Shown: in pieces, positions 18,299 to 27,069 of the stretch | How the letters are laid out: every line of letters starts with the position of its first letter | Numbering within the stretch: the first letter of the stretch is position 1 | Assembly (NCBI GenBank): GCA_042408445.1 | Contig: JBHORC010000019.1 | Span: 14,092-78,091 of the forward strand | Source of the DNA: CF-46 sp042408445 | Lineage (GTDB): Bacteria > Chloroflexota > Limnocylindria > Limnocylindrales > CSP1-4 | Direction of reading: 5' to 3' | Length of the DNA stretch: 64,000 bases | The notes under the pieces: generated by a model | The model's input: only the letters and a program-made list of their open reading frames with translations | What the model was told of the DNA's origin: nothing | Database searches by the model: none | Position numbers and translations under genes: made by a program

Positions 18299-19560
18299 GC
18301 GCGCGCCGCGGATGCGGCCGGCTGCTGCCTGCGACCGCTCGCGGCCGCGTCGCCGCCCGCATCGCCGGCTGGGCGGTCCTGCAGGACGGCGATCCCGGGC
18401 AGCTCGCGGCCCTCGAGGAACTCCAGCGACGCGCCGCCGCCGGTGCTGATGTGGGTGAACTTCTCGGCGAGGCCCTGCCGCTCGATCGCGGCGACGCTGT
18501 CGCCGCCACCCACGACGACGGTCACGCCGTGCTCGGCCCGGTCCGCCAGGTACCGGGCGATCGCGTTCGTGCCGTGGGCGAACGACGGGATCTCGAACAC
18601 GCCGAGCGGTCCGTTCCAGAGGACGGTGCGGGCGTCGGCGAGGGATTCCTCGATCGCGCGGCGGCTCTTCTCGCCGACGTCGACGATGTGCCAGGACGCG
18701 GGGAACTTCTCGGTGCCGATCGTCTTGTACTCGGTCCCGCGGGTGACTTCCTTGGCGATCACCACGTCCGTCGGGAGGACGACGTTCACGCCGGCCTCCT
18801 CGGCCGCGGTGAGGATCCGCCGCGCATCGTCGACGCGATCGTGCTCGGCGAGGCTCTTGCCGACCGACTTGCCCTTCGCAAGCAGGAACGTGTTCGCCAT
18901 CCCGCCGCCCAGGACGAGCGTGTCGACCTTCGTCAGCAGGTGGTCGATCACCTTGATCTTGTCGCTGACCTTCGCCCCGCCGAGGATCGCCGCGAACGGC
19001 CGCTCGGGGTTCTCGAGGAGGCGGCTCAGGACGGCGATCTCCCGCTCCATCAGGAGGCCGGCGTAGGCCGGCAGGAGCTTGGCGATCCCGACCGTCGAGG
19101 CGTGGGCGCGGTGTGCCGTCCCGAACGCGTCGTTCACATAGACGTCCGCGTACGACGCGAGCGCCTTGGCGAAGCCGGGATCGTTCTTCTCCTCCTCGGC
19201 GTGGAAGCGGAGGTTCTCCAGGAGGATCGCCTCGCCCGGTCGCATGCGCTTCACGGCATCCTCCGTGCCGATCCCGAGGGCATCACCGGTGACGGGCACG
19301 TTCTTGCGGAGGAGCTGGCTGAGGCGCTGGCCCACCGGCCGGAGGCGGAGGCTGTCCTGGACCTTGCCGTCCGGCCGGCCGAGGTGGCTCGCGAGAATCA
19401 CCTTCGCACCCGCGTTCAGCAGCGTCGTGATCGTCGGCAGCGCGCCCCGGATGCGGGAATCGTCGGTCACCTTGCCATCGGCAAGCGGGACGTTGAAGTC
19501 GACCCGGACGAACACGCGCTTGCCCGCGGGGTCGAAGTCGCGGATGGTCAGCTTCTCCAT
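18295..19560 (-). CDS. pgk: phosphoglycerate kinase
   Basis: 421 residues. The N-terminal domain carries RVFVRVDFNVPLADGKVTDD and SHLGRPDGK (substrate-binding Arg and His). The C-terminal nucleotide domain has VLWNGPLGVFE and VVVGGGDSVAAI. The enzyme makes ATP from 1,3-bisphosphoglycerate. An Ala/Arg-rich tail of about 25 residues after LPGIAVLQDRP is additional to the family. It is 100 bases after gap, with a hairpin between them, and its stop overlaps the eno start. Confidence 0.98.
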   Translation of the reverse strand: MEKLTIRDFDPAGKRVFVRVDFNVPLADGKVTDDSRIRGALPTITTLLNAGAKVILASHLGRPDGKVQDSLRLRPVGQRLSQLLRKNVPVTGDALGIGTEDAVKRMRPGEAILLENLRFHAEEEKNDPGFAKALASYADVYVNDAFGTAHRAHASTVGIAKLLPAYAGLLMEREIAVLSRLLENPERPFAAILGGAKVSDKIKVIDHLLTKVDTLVLGGGMANTFLLAKGKSVGKSLAEHDRVDDARRILTAAEEAGVNVVLPTDVVIAKEVTRGTEYKTIGTEKFPASWHIVDVGEKSRRAIEESLADARTVLWNGPLGVFEIPSFAHGTNAIARYLADRAEHGVTVVVGGGDSVAAIERQGLAEKFTHISTGGGASLEFLEGRELPGIAVLQDRPAGDAGGDAAASGRRQQPAASAARA

Positions 19561-19617
19561 GGGTGTGGTGCCTCGAGCGCGTGGCGCGGTAGCGCGGTGA
19601 TGGCGATGGATGTCGGG

Positions 19618-19650
19618 CCGGGTGCGTCGCGTTCGGCAAGGCGCACCCGG
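19618..19650 (-). repeat. intergenic hairpin between gap and pgk
   Basis: A 9-bp inverted repeat (19618-19626 with 19642-19650) with a 15-base loop lies in the 100-base gap of an otherwise tight operon. It has no U-run. It could stabilise the upstream gap message or attenuate transcription, giving unequal gap and pgk/eno levels. Confidence 0.55.
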
Positions 19651-19660
19651 CGCGCGAGGG

Positions 19661-20683
19661 TCAGGCGGCCGCGACGGGCAGACGCGCAGCGACGAACCCG
19701 ATGAGGTCCGCGACGCGGCAGCTGTAGCCCCACTCGTTGTCGTACCAGCTGATCACCTTGACCATGGTCCCGTCGAGGACCATCGTCGAGGCCGCGTCGA
19801 CGATCGATGAGCGAGCGTCGCCGCGGAAGTCCGTCGACACGAGCGGCTCGTCGCTGACACCGAGGATCCCCTTGAGCGGTCCGGCGGCGGCGGTCCGGAA
19901 TGCGTCGTTGACCTCCTCGACGCTGGTCGGTCGGGAGACGTCGGCGGTGAAGTCGACGACGCTCACGGTCGGCGTCGGGACGCGCAGGCTGAACCCGTCG
20001 AACTTGCCCTTCAGGTCCGGGATCACGAGCGCGAGCGCCTTCGCCGCCCCGGTCGTCGTCGGGATGATGTTCAGCCCGGCCGCGCGGGCGCGCCGCGGAT
20101 CCTTGTGGGCGACGTCCAGGATTCGCTGGTCGTTCGTGTACGAGTGGATCGTGTTCATCAGACCGCGCTGGATCCCGAGCAGATCGTGGACGACCTTCGC
20201 CGCGGGGGCCAGGCAGTTCGTCGTGCAGCTCGCGTTGCTGATGACGTGGTGCGCCGCCGGGTCGTAGCGGTCCTCGTTCACGCCGAGGACGATCGTGATG
20301 TCCTCGCCCTTCGCCGGCGCGCTGATCACGACCTTCTTCGCCCCGGCCGCGATGTGGGCCTTCGCCTTGTCCGCGTCGGTGAAGATCCCGGTCGACTCGA
20401 GGACGACGTCGACGCCGAGATCGCCCCACGGGAGTGCCGCGGGATCCTTCTCCTTCAGGACCTTGATCTCGCGGCCGTCGATGATCAGGGCGTCATCGGT
20501 GTGGTCGACGGTGCCGGGATACGCGCCGTACGTCGAGTCGTGCTTGAACAGGAGCGCGTTCAGCGACGTGTCGACGAGGTCGTTGACGGCGACGACCTCG
20601 ACGTCCGGCGTCCGCTCGATCAGCGCCTTGAGCGATTGACGGCCGATCCGGCCGAAGCCATTGATCCCGACGCGAACTGCCAT
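19661..20683 (-). CDS. gap: glyceraldehyde-3-phosphate dehydrogenase
   Basis: 340 residues from the ATG at 20683 (GGAGG within the preceding 15 bases); an upstream ATG adds 13 residues that do not resemble the family. The Rossmann start is VRVGINGFGRIGRQSLKAL, the catalytic Cys is in SNASCTTNCLAP, and the C-terminus has WYDNEWGYSCRVADLI. The enzyme oxidises glyceraldehyde-3-phosphate, probably with NAD+ (Asp-type region VAVNDLVD). First gene of gap-pgk-eno. Confidence 0.98.
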   Translation of the reverse strand: MAVRVGINGFGRIGRQSLKALIERTPDVEVVAVNDLVDTSLNALLFKHDSTYGAYPGTVDHTDDALIIDGREIKVLKEKDPAALPWGDLGVDVVLESTGIFTDADKAKAHIAAGAKKVVISAPAKGEDITIVLGVNEDRYDPAAHHVISNASCTTNCLAPAAKVVHDLLGIQRGLMNTIHSYTNDQRILDVAHKDPRRARAAGLNIIPTTTGAAKALALVIPDLKGKFDGFSLRVPTPTVSVVDFTADVSRPTSVEEVNDAFRTAAAGPLKGILGVSDEPLVSTDFRGDARSSIVDAASTMVLDGTMVKVISWYDNEWGYSCRVADLIGFVAARLPVAAA

Positions 20684-20897
20684 GGTTCCTGTCCTCCGCG
20701 AGACGCGGCCGCCGATCGGCATCCGCGTGATGTGGGCCCTGAGTCAGCGTTGCTGGGGCGCCGAGCGTGTGCGGCCGCCCCTCGTCCGTGATGGTTCCAT
20801 CGTACGACGTGGCGCTGGCAGGGCCGTTCGGCCCGAAGGTCGCGGGACCGTTGCGGATGAGTTGCGAGGACGTTCTCGCCGCTCCTTGGCGGACATG

Positions 20898-20931
20898 AAA
20901 CGGCCCCCGCCGTCGCCGGCGAGGGCCGTTT
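20898..20931 (-). terminator. terminator of the small DUF5679-like gene (possibly bidirectional)
   Basis: A 9-bp stem AAACGGCCC / GGGCCGTTT (20898-20906 with 20923-20931) encloses a 16-base GC-rich loop. Either strand has A/T-rich stem ends. On the minus strand it lies 25 bases past the stop at 20956. It also insulates gap from upstream transcription. Confidence 0.7.
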
Positions 20932-20955
20932 CCTTCGTCAAAGGTCGGGTCGGCG

Positions 20956-21096
20956 TCAGCCGCCGATCTTGAAGACCTTGCCGCCGCACTTCGGGCACGT
21001 GCCCTGGAGTGCCGGCTTGCCGTTCTTCATGGTGATTCGCTGCGCGTTCTGGACTTCGACCTTCATCTTGTCCTTCACGCAATAGGCTTCTGCCAT
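20956..21096 (-). CDS. small zinc-ribbon-like protein, DUF5679 family
   Basis: 46 residues from the ATG at 21096, which has GGAGGAG about nine bases upstream. The sequence MAEAYCVKDKMKVEVQNA, then TMKNGKPALQG and CPKCGGKVFKIGG, matches the short DUF5679 domain I know from Chloroflexota, Actinomycetota and archaea. The second cysteine pair (CPKC) is intact. The first knuckle has a single Cys followed by VKDK rather than CxxC, as is common in this family. The function is unknown; a metal or nucleic-acid-binding role is likely. It has its own terminator. Confidence 0.8.
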   Translation of the reverse strand: MAEAYCVKDKMKVEVQNAQRITMKNGKPALQGTCPKCGGKVFKIGG

Positions 21097-21163
21097 GGAG
21101 CGGGCTCCTCCTCGGTTCAGCGTGGCGTCACGGGAACCCTCGTCCCGCGTCCGCTGCTCACGA

Positions 21164-22003
21164 TCAGTTCCAGAGGGACGGCCGCCAGCGGTCCGTCCCG
21201 GCATCTCGCTTCTGACGATCCATCTGGGCGAGGATCAGGAGCGCCTCGAGCCCCGTCTCCACGCAGGCCGATTCCGCTGCATCTTTCGCCGCCCCCTCGA
21301 CGAAGGCTCCGGTCGTCCGCTGCGCGTAGACCGCGCAGACGACGCCGGCCCGACAGCGAGCGAGCGAGGACAGCACCAGCAGGGCCGACGCCTCCATCTC
21401 GAAGTTCATGACGCGCTGGCGCGCCATCTCCTCCGCCAGGTCAGGGTAACGGATGGGCAGTTGCGGAATGGGGCGCCCCTGCGCCCCGAAGAACCCCGGT
21501 GCCGTGGCCGTCAACCCGACGTGGGTCCGATGCCCGAGCCGCTCCGCTGCCTCGATCAGCGCCAGGACCGCCTCGTAATCGGCGACGGCCGGGTACCCAT
21601 CGTGGACGAAGAAGCTCGTGGTCGACTCCAGCCGGACGGCGCCGGTCGAGACGATCAGATCCCCGAGGGAGATCTCCGGCTGGAGGCTCCCGCAGGAACC
21701 GACCCGGACGAAGGTCGGTCGCTCCGTGATCGCCAGGATCTCGGCCACCGTGATCTCGACGTTGTCCGTGCCGATGCCGGTCGAGACGACCGACACCCGC
21801 GTGTCGTGATACGTCCCGGTGACCGAGGCGAACTCCCGGTGTCGATGCTCGAACTCGACGTTGTCGAGACGCGCGGCGATCCGGTGGGTGCGGTCGGGGT
21901 CCCCGGGGAGGAGGATGTACTCGGCCAGTTGACCCGGTCCGAGTCCGATGTGGTACTGCCGGTCTCCGGTCGGGAGGGCAACGCGGGGATCCGCGTTCGG
22001 CAA
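21164..22003 (-). CDS. udp: nucleoside phosphorylase, uridine phosphorylase-like
   Basis: 279 residues from the TTG at 22003. Core motifs of the NP-I family: HIGLGPGQLAEYILLPGDPDR, STGIGTDNVEI (phosphate site), VRVGSCGSLQPEI and NFEMEASALLVLSSL (ribose-binding Met-Glu). These favour uridine phosphorylase, which cleaves uridine with phosphate to uracil and ribose-1-phosphate in pyrimidine salvage. Other in-frame starts are a GTG at 22018 and a TTG at 22081. The 22081 triplet is better read as part of a promoter -35. The GAGGGACGAGG just before 22003 supports the chosen start. Confidence 0.85.
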   Translation of the reverse strand: MPNADPRVALPTGDRQYHIGLGPGQLAEYILLPGDPDRTHRIAARLDNVEFEHRHREFASVTGTYHDTRVSVVSTGIGTDNVEITVAEILAITERPTFVRVGSCGSLQPEISLGDLIVSTGAVRLESTTSFFVHDGYPAVADYEAVLALIEAAERLGHRTHVGLTATAPGFFGAQGRPIPQLPIRYPDLAEEMARQRVMNFEMEASALLVLSSLARCRAGVVCAVYAQRTTGAFVEGAAKDAAESACVETGLEALLILAQMDRQKRDAGTDRWRPSLWN

Positions 22004-22051
22004 GACCTCGTCCCTCACTCTGGCGTGCTTCGCTGGCGCGAAACTCGGGGG

Positions 22052-22081
22052 AGGATAGTCCTGGCCTCTTTCGAGCGTCAA
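22052..22081 (-). promoter_or_regulatory. candidate udp promoter
   Basis: Reverse strand TTGACG (22076-22081), 18-base spacer, TATCCT (22052-22057), in the 3' flank of the upstream surface-protein gene. The transcript would begin near 22045, which excludes the TTG at 22081 as a start codon. Confidence 0.6.
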
Positions 22082-22093
22082 GCACGGCCACGC

Positions 22094-25000
22094 TCAATCC
22101 ACGCTCAGGTGACGCTCGCGGAGCCCGTCCGGAGGCCCGTGGCGGGCCGCCTCGGCGACGACGGCGGCGGCCAGCGTGCCGCCCGGTCCGGCGCTTGATG
22201 TCGGCCTCGGCGGGACGAGCGCGTCGAGTCGCGCGGCGATCCGGTCCGCGAATCGCCGCTGGATGTGGCGGCGCCGAAGGACCGTGACGAGGAGTGAGGC
22301 GAACCCGATCAGGACCAGGCCGGCCATGCCGACCTCCGGGACGAACGGGTCGGCCACGCCTCCGTGGAGCAGCGGAGCGGCGGATGGGCCTGCGGTCGGA
22401 TCGCTGGCACTCGGATCAGCGGACCCGGCCAGCGCCGCGTCATCTGCCGTCGGGTCGCCGACGCGCGTGAGGCCCGAGACGTCGTCGACGCCGATCGCGG
22501 CCGGCTCGTCGCCGACCCGCTCGACGCGACCGACGACGCCGAGGGCATCGCCGGGCGCGAGCGTCGGGAGCTCGTCCAGGGCGGTGCCACGAAAGACGAT
22601 CCGGCTCGAGGCCGTGCCATCGTCGAGGACGAGCCCGTCGGTCTCGATCGAGTCGATCAGACCGCCGACGCGGACGATCGCGCCAACGTGCTCGTCGATC
22701 GCGATGAGGTCGATGCTCGGGACGCCGTCGGCGGGGCCGCTCGGAGTCGCCGTCGTGATGCCGCCCGACGCTCCGACCCCGGACGCGCTTGTGGTGTCCG
22801 TGGCGCCGCCCGACGCGTTCGCGCCGTGTGCGGTCGGACCTCCGATCCGGAGGTCTGCGGCCGATCGCGGCAGGATCGCGAAGCGGCGATCGCTGGCTGA
22901 CGGATACGGTCGTCGGACGATGCCCGTGATGGTCGCGGTTCGTCCGGCCACCATGACGGAGCTCGGGATCGCGGCGCCGGCAAGACCGAGGATCGGCACG
23001 CGCTTCGTCCCGACGAGCAGCTCGGCCTGCCAGCGGTCGCCTGACCGGTGCACCTCGACCACCTCGCCGTGGATCGTGACGAGCCGCCACTCGTGGCCGG
23101 CGTCCGGGACCGCCCGCAGCTCGACCGGGACCACCGGGCCGGAGCCGGTCGATTCAATCGTCTCGGCCCGAAGACGAGGCGCGCCGTACGCCTGACCGAG
23201 GTCGCCGCTCACCCGGACGCGCGTCCCGACGGCCGGGGCGTGGGTCCCGGACGGCAGCAGGAGCTCGATGGCCGCCGTCCGATCGTCGATCGTGATCCGC
23301 CGGCCGGTCGCGTCGAGCAGGTTCGACCGGATCGTCACGACCCCCTCGAGGCGGACGGAGCCCGTCTTCGCCAGGAGCGCGGCGGCGATCGTCATCGTCC
23401 GCGGCGCGCCCGAACCGGACGCCGTCGGGCTCGGGTTCGGGGACCCAGATGCTGACGGTCCGCCGAGCCGGACGACATCCCGCACGTCCCGGAGCCAGAC
23501 CCGGTAGCCGTCGGCGACGCCCTTCCGGCTCGCCCGCTGGCCGACGATCCCGACGAGTCGCAGTCGGTCGCCGGGGACGATGGCCGCGGCGCGAATGCCG
23601 GAGGTCGAGTCGGCCGCGACGCGAACCGAGCCGGCGGTCGTGGCGAGGGTGAAGGCGACGTCACCGGTCGCGGTGTGGGTGGGCCGTCCGTCCACCGCGC
23701 CGTCGACCGTCACGAGGCGCGCCTCGACGTTCTCGCCGACCGACCGGCCGTCCACAGCGATCGGCGTGGGCAGCGTGGCGGCGCCGAGCACCTGCAGCTT
23801 CGTGAGCGCTCGGATCTCGAGCTGGCCGTAGGGATCGCCGAGGCTGCCGGTCACTTCGAGGCGGGTACCGCGAGCCGGACGGGGGTCCGTGGTCCGCAGG
23901 CGGACGGCGATCCCCGCCGACGCGTCCTGGACGGTGAGAAGGCCCGGGGTGCCGATCCGACCTGCTTCGCTGGTGACGACGCCGGCCACCGTGACGGCTC
24001 GACCGAGCGGCTGACTCCGCGCCGTCGCGATCGGGATCGCGGCGGTCGTCGGCGTCGGGCTGGCTGTCGGAGCCGGGGAGGGAGTGGGCGTGGGTGCGGG
24101 CGTCGGCACGGGAGTCGGTGTCGGGGCGGGAGTCGGCGTGGCCGTGGGCGTCGGCGATGACGTGGGCGTCGCGGTCGGTGTCGGCGTCGGCGTCGGGGTC
24201 GGCGTTGCGGTCGGGGTCGGAGTCGGAGTCGGTGTCGGGGTCGGGGTCGGGGTCGACGCAGCGAACTCGCCGGGCAGCGTCACGTGCAGTCGATACCCGG
24301 ACAGACCCGTCCCGCTGCTGTCGCGCTGGCCGAGCGTTCCGGTCGCCGAAACGACGTCATGCGTGTGGACCGCCGTCGTTCCGAGCGCCGCCGGCCCGAC
24401 GACGAGCCGGAGCGGGCCGGTGCCGTCGTCGATCGTGACCCCGAGGCCGTCGGCAAGGCTCGACGGTGCCTCCGTCACGATGCCGCTGACGGTCAGCCGG
24501 AGCGCCTCGACCGTTTCGTCCGCGCCGCCGGTCGTCGTTCCGACGGCGGTCGGGACCTCGGCCGAGCCGGTGATCCGGATCGAGGCAGCCGTGGCACTCA
24601 GGGTCCGGAGGCTGAAATACGAGCCGAGCGTGCCGTCGATCTCCACGGACGTGCCGGCGGGAAGCGCGGGAACGAGCTCCGCATCGAGTCGGACGGCGAT
24701 CCCGCCCGTCGCGTCCTGGATGAAGCCGATCCGGCGAGACTCGATCGATCCGAGGGCCGTCGTGAGGGTCCCCGCGATCGTGACCGCGGTGCCGTCCGGA
24801 GCGAGGCGCGCGTCGGCGATGAACGAGACGACGGGCGATGGCGACGGCGACGGGGTGGGAACCAACGTCGGGGTCGGGGCCGGGGTCGGGGTCGCGACCG
24901 GAGTCGGGCTCGGGCCGGGCACATCGGTCGGCACGGGCGTGGCGACCAGGGTCGGAGTCGGAGTCGGCGTCTCGACCGGCGTCGGCGTCGGGGTCGGCGT

Positions 25001-25894
25001 CTCGACGGGCGTCGGCGTCGGCTCGTCCGAGGGGAGCGGTGTGGGCGTCGGCGCTTCCGACGGAGCAGGAGTGTCGCTGGCGACCGGGGTCGCGGTCGGC
25101 GTGGGCGCATCGGAGGGCGCCGTCGTTGGAGTGGCCGAGGGCGTGGCGACGGGCGTCGGGACCGGGGTCACGACGGGCGTCGCGCTCGGCGCGGGCGTCG
25201 CGGTCGCGGTCGGCGCGGGGGTCGGCGAGGGGGTCGGGGTCGCGCCGGGCGTCGCCGCCGAAGCAAGGTTCTGCGGCGACGGCGCACCCACGACGAAGTC
25301 CGAGGCATTCACGTTCGTGTCGGTGCCGTTGCCGGCGGAACCACCGGGCCGACGTTCGATGCTCGATCCTGCCGGAGGAGCGGGCGCAGCGGTGCCCTCG
25401 ACGAACCCGTTCGTCGCGTCACCCCACGCAACCGCGTCGATCGGGCTGCCGCCGACCGCACGCAGCACGACGGCACCGCCCGTCGCCGCGAAGCCCGAGG
25501 CGTAGGTCGCATCGGCAACCGGCGCATGGATCCCGGCCGAGTTGGCAATCAGGAGATGCTTCCCGGGGCCGATGATCGTCGAGCTCGACCACGTCGCCTT
25601 CCGGGTCACCGTCGACCCGGTCGAGGTGGCGTAGACGAGCTCGAGGCCGGCCAGGTCGATCGCCGTCGATCCCGCGTTCGTCAGCTCCGCGAACTCGTCC
25701 GACGCCGAGGCACCGCCCGTCTCGACCTCGGAGATCAGGAGGGTCGAGACGGGCCAGCTCACCGCTGCGGCAGTGACGAGGTCCGGCGAAGCCGGCGCGG
25801 AGGGCGGCGCCGCGACAACGAACGACGCCGTCAGGACGACCAGGATCAGAGCGAACGACAGGGCGACTCGCCCTGCGCCTCGGGCGCGCGACAT
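22094..25894 (-). CDS. large cell-surface protein: lamin-tail domain, OB-like domains, Pro/Thr spacers, C-terminal membrane anchor
   Basis: 1266 residues from the ATG at 25894 (GGGAGG seven bases upstream). Signal or anchor helix at residues 9-30. Residues ~50-170 look like a lamin-tail domain (TLLISEVETGG, DEFAELTNAGSTAIDLAGLEL). Two Pro/Thr-rich spacers follow at ~211-351 and ~547-608. Four or more OB-like segments lie at ~355-544, 615-810, 832-1012 and 1059-1147, each with a GxxxxxDxxxGIxVRL-type strand pattern. A single span at ~1183-1205 is followed by a basic cytoplasmic tail of about 60 residues. Lamin-tail and OB domains often accompany secreted nucleases, but I see no nuclease domain. 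A scaffold or ligand-binding role on the cell surface is an inference. Confidence 0.8.
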   Translation of the reverse strand: MSRARGAGRVALSFALILVVLTASFVVAAPPSAPASPDLVTAAAVSWPVSTLLISEVETGGASASDEFAELTNAGSTAIDLAGLELVYATSTGSTVTRKATWSSSTIIGPGKHLLIANSAGIHAPVADATYASGFAATGGAVVLRAVGGSPIDAVAWGDATNGFVEGTAAPAPPAGSSIERRPGGSAGNGTDTNVNASDFVVGAPSPQNLASAATPGATPTPSPTPAPTATATPAPSATPVVTPVPTPVATPSATPTTAPSDAPTPTATPVASDTPAPSEAPTPTPLPSDEPTPTPVETPTPTPTPVETPTPTPTLVATPVPTDVPGPSPTPVATPTPAPTPTLVPTPSPSPSPVVSFIADARLAPDGTAVTIAGTLTTALGSIESRRIGFIQDATGGIAVRLDAELVPALPAGTSVEIDGTLGSYFSLRTLSATAASIRITGSAEVPTAVGTTTGGADETVEALRLTVSGIVTEAPSSLADGLGVTIDDGTGPLRLVVGPAALGTTAVHTHDVVSATGTLGQRDSSGTGLSGYRLHVTLPGEFAASTPTPTPTPTPTPTPTATPTPTPTPTPTATPTSSPTPTATPTPAPTPTPVPTPAPTPTPSPAPTASPTPTTAAIPIATARSQPLGRAVTVAGVVTSEAGRIGTPGLLTVQDASAGIAVRLRTTDPRPARGTRLEVTGSLGDPYGQLEIRALTKLQVLGAATLPTPIAVDGRSVGENVEARLVTVDGAVDGRPTHTATGDVAFTLATTAGSVRVAADSTSGIRAAAIVPGDRLRLVGIVGQRASRKGVADGYRVWLRDVRDVVRLGGPSASGSPNPSPTASGSGAPRTMTIAAALLAKTGSVRLEGVVTIRSNLLDATGRRITIDDRTAAIELLLPSGTHAPAVGTRVRVSGDLGQAYGAPRLRAETIESTGSGPVVPVELRAVPDAGHEWRLVTIHGEVVEVHRSGDRWQAELLVGTKRVPILGLAGAAIPSSVMVAGRTATITGIVRRPYPSASDRRFAILPRSAADLRIGGPTAHGANASGGATDTTSASGVGASGGITTATPSGPADGVPSIDLIAIDEHVGAIVRVGGLIDSIETDGLVLDDGTASSRIVFRGTALDELPTLAPGDALGVVGRVERVGDEPAAIGVDDVSGLTRVGDPTADDAALAGSADPSASDPTAGPSAAPLLHGGVADPFVPEVGMAGLVLIGFASLLVTVLRRRHIQRRFADRIAARLDALVPPRPTSSAGPGGTLAAAVVAEAARHGPPDGLRERHLSVD
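24070..24256. repeat. hexamer-like coding repeats (Pro-Thr spacer 2)
   Basis: Imperfect GTCGGX/GTGGGX hexamers in tandem, coding Thr-Pro dipeptides on the minus strand. They are a low-complexity spacer of the surface protein and a likely site of length variation. Confidence 0.85.
24842..25262. repeat. hexamer-like coding repeats (Pro-Thr/Ser/Ala spacer 1)
   Basis: About 420 bases of GTCGGC/GTCGGG-type hexamers coding a Pro-Thr/Ala/Ser-rich spacer of roughly 140 residues between the lamin-tail domain and the first OB-like domains. Confidence 0.85.
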
Positions 25895-26281
25895 CGACGA
25901 CCTCCCGGCGGGGTTGTCGGATGTCCGGCAGACGACGCACCAACGTCGTCGGCAGCCGGGTCGGGCGGGTCGGCACGTTGTAGCAGGCAGGCCTGCACGT
26001 CGACTTGGTGCCCAGTGCACGGCGGCTCAACGCGACGGCGTCGGCACCTCAACCGCGGGTTCGCCGCCGGTTCGCTGGCGATCCACGGAGGCTTCACCCA
26101 GACTGCACCTCCGCTGCACGCGTGATCCCACGCGCAGCGCGTCGCCGTCGGCCCCGGCCTCACCCGCTCGAGCCGCTCGGCGTCAGGCCGCTCGCCGTCG
26201 GGCCGCTCGTCCGCGAACGCGTACCATTCGCGGACCCGCCGCAGACCCCGCGGCACCGTTCGATCACCCCTTGGAGGAATC
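25895..26281. other. intergenic region between divergent genes
   Basis: 387 bases with no convincing gene. It holds the leaders of the surface protein (minus) and of the membrane protein (plus). Two structures are visible: a perfect inverted repeat CCGCGAA-N9-TTCGCGG (26211-26217 / 26227-26233) overlapping a TACCAT -10-like hexamer at 26222-26227, and about 2.7 copies of a 15-base repeat GCCGCTCGNCGTCNG at 26172-26212. Confidence 0.6.
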
Positions 26282-27055
26282 GTGGCGCGCGCCAAGAGAA
26301 CCGACCGAGCCGACGCCCGCCGACGGCATCGAGCCGTACCGCTCGAGGCGACCGACATCACAACGGCCGCCGAAGGCGACGCCGAGACCGCCTCGACCGC
26401 CCCGAGCAGCCCGGGACGTCGCGGTCCAGGTCCCGCCACGGCGGCAGCGCCAGCCGGAGCAACACCGGTTCGTCCGAGCATCACGGGCGCGTTCCGCTCC
26501 TCGTTCCGACCGCTCGACCTCCGCGGCGATCTGCGCGCGCTGCCGGGCCTCCTCCGGACGAAGGCGTTCCTCCTGCCCGTGATCCTGTCCGGCCTGTCCG
26601 TGGCGCTCGTGCCGCTCGTCGGGCTGAACGCGCTGACCTCGACCTTCTATCAGTACTTCTCGTTCAGCGCCCCCCTGGGGACGTCCTTCCTCGCCGGCTT
26701 CCTCGCGCCACGGGCGAGCTATCTGCTCGGGATCCTGGCCGCGCTCGCGTCGGTCGGCTTCCAGGCCCTGGCGTTCAGCAACGGCACGTTCGGTGGCTTC
26801 CTGACGATCTTCCAGGACCCCGCGACGGGCGGGACGATGAACCCCGATCAGGCCCGTGCGCTGATCCTCGGCCAGGCGCTGTGGGTCGGTGTCCCCTCGG
26901 CAGCCTTCTTCGCCGCCGCCGCCGCGTGGTATCGCCGCTTCCTGAACCGCGCGAACCCCAACCGCTCGCGGCCGACGGGCCCGACGACGCGGCGCCCGGA
27001 CGGCAAGGTCGCGAAGCGCAACCAGGGCCGGCCGCTCCTCGCCCGCCGGCGCTGA
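26282..27055 (+). CDS. hypothetical membrane protein
   Basis: 257 residues from a GTG at 26282 directly preceded by GGAGGAATC. I recognise no family. Residues 1-75 are soluble, disordered and Arg/Ala/Pro-rich. Three likely membrane spans follow at ~98-122 (FLLPVILSGLSVALVPLVGL), ~141-165 (SYLLGILAALASVGFQALAF) and ~199-217. The C-terminus is basic (KVAKRNQGRPLLARR). Its upstream region carries a 7-bp inverted repeat at the probable -10. It converges with dnaE2. Confidence 0.75.
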   Translation: MARAKRTDRADARRRHRAVPLEATDITTAAEGDAETASTAPSSPGRRGPGPATAAAPAGATPVRPSITGAFRSSFRPLDLRGDLRALPGLLRTKAFLLPVILSGLSVALVPLVGLNALTSTFYQYFSFSAPLGTSFLAGFLAPRASYLLGILAALASVGFQALAFSNGTFGGFLTIFQDPATGGTMNPDQARALILGQALWVGVPSAAFFAAAAAWYRRFLNRANPNRSRPTGPTTRRPDGKVAKRNQGRPLLARRR

Positions 27056-27069
27056 CCGACCTCCCCGCC

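Noticed and set aside
17177..19066. 629-codon open frame opposite eno and pgk
   Set aside because: Antisense shadow; no recognisable domain.
24070..25262. Regularly repeated GC-rich units as a possible CRISPR array
   Set aside because: The units are 6-bp coding repeats without spacers, and no cas gene is near.
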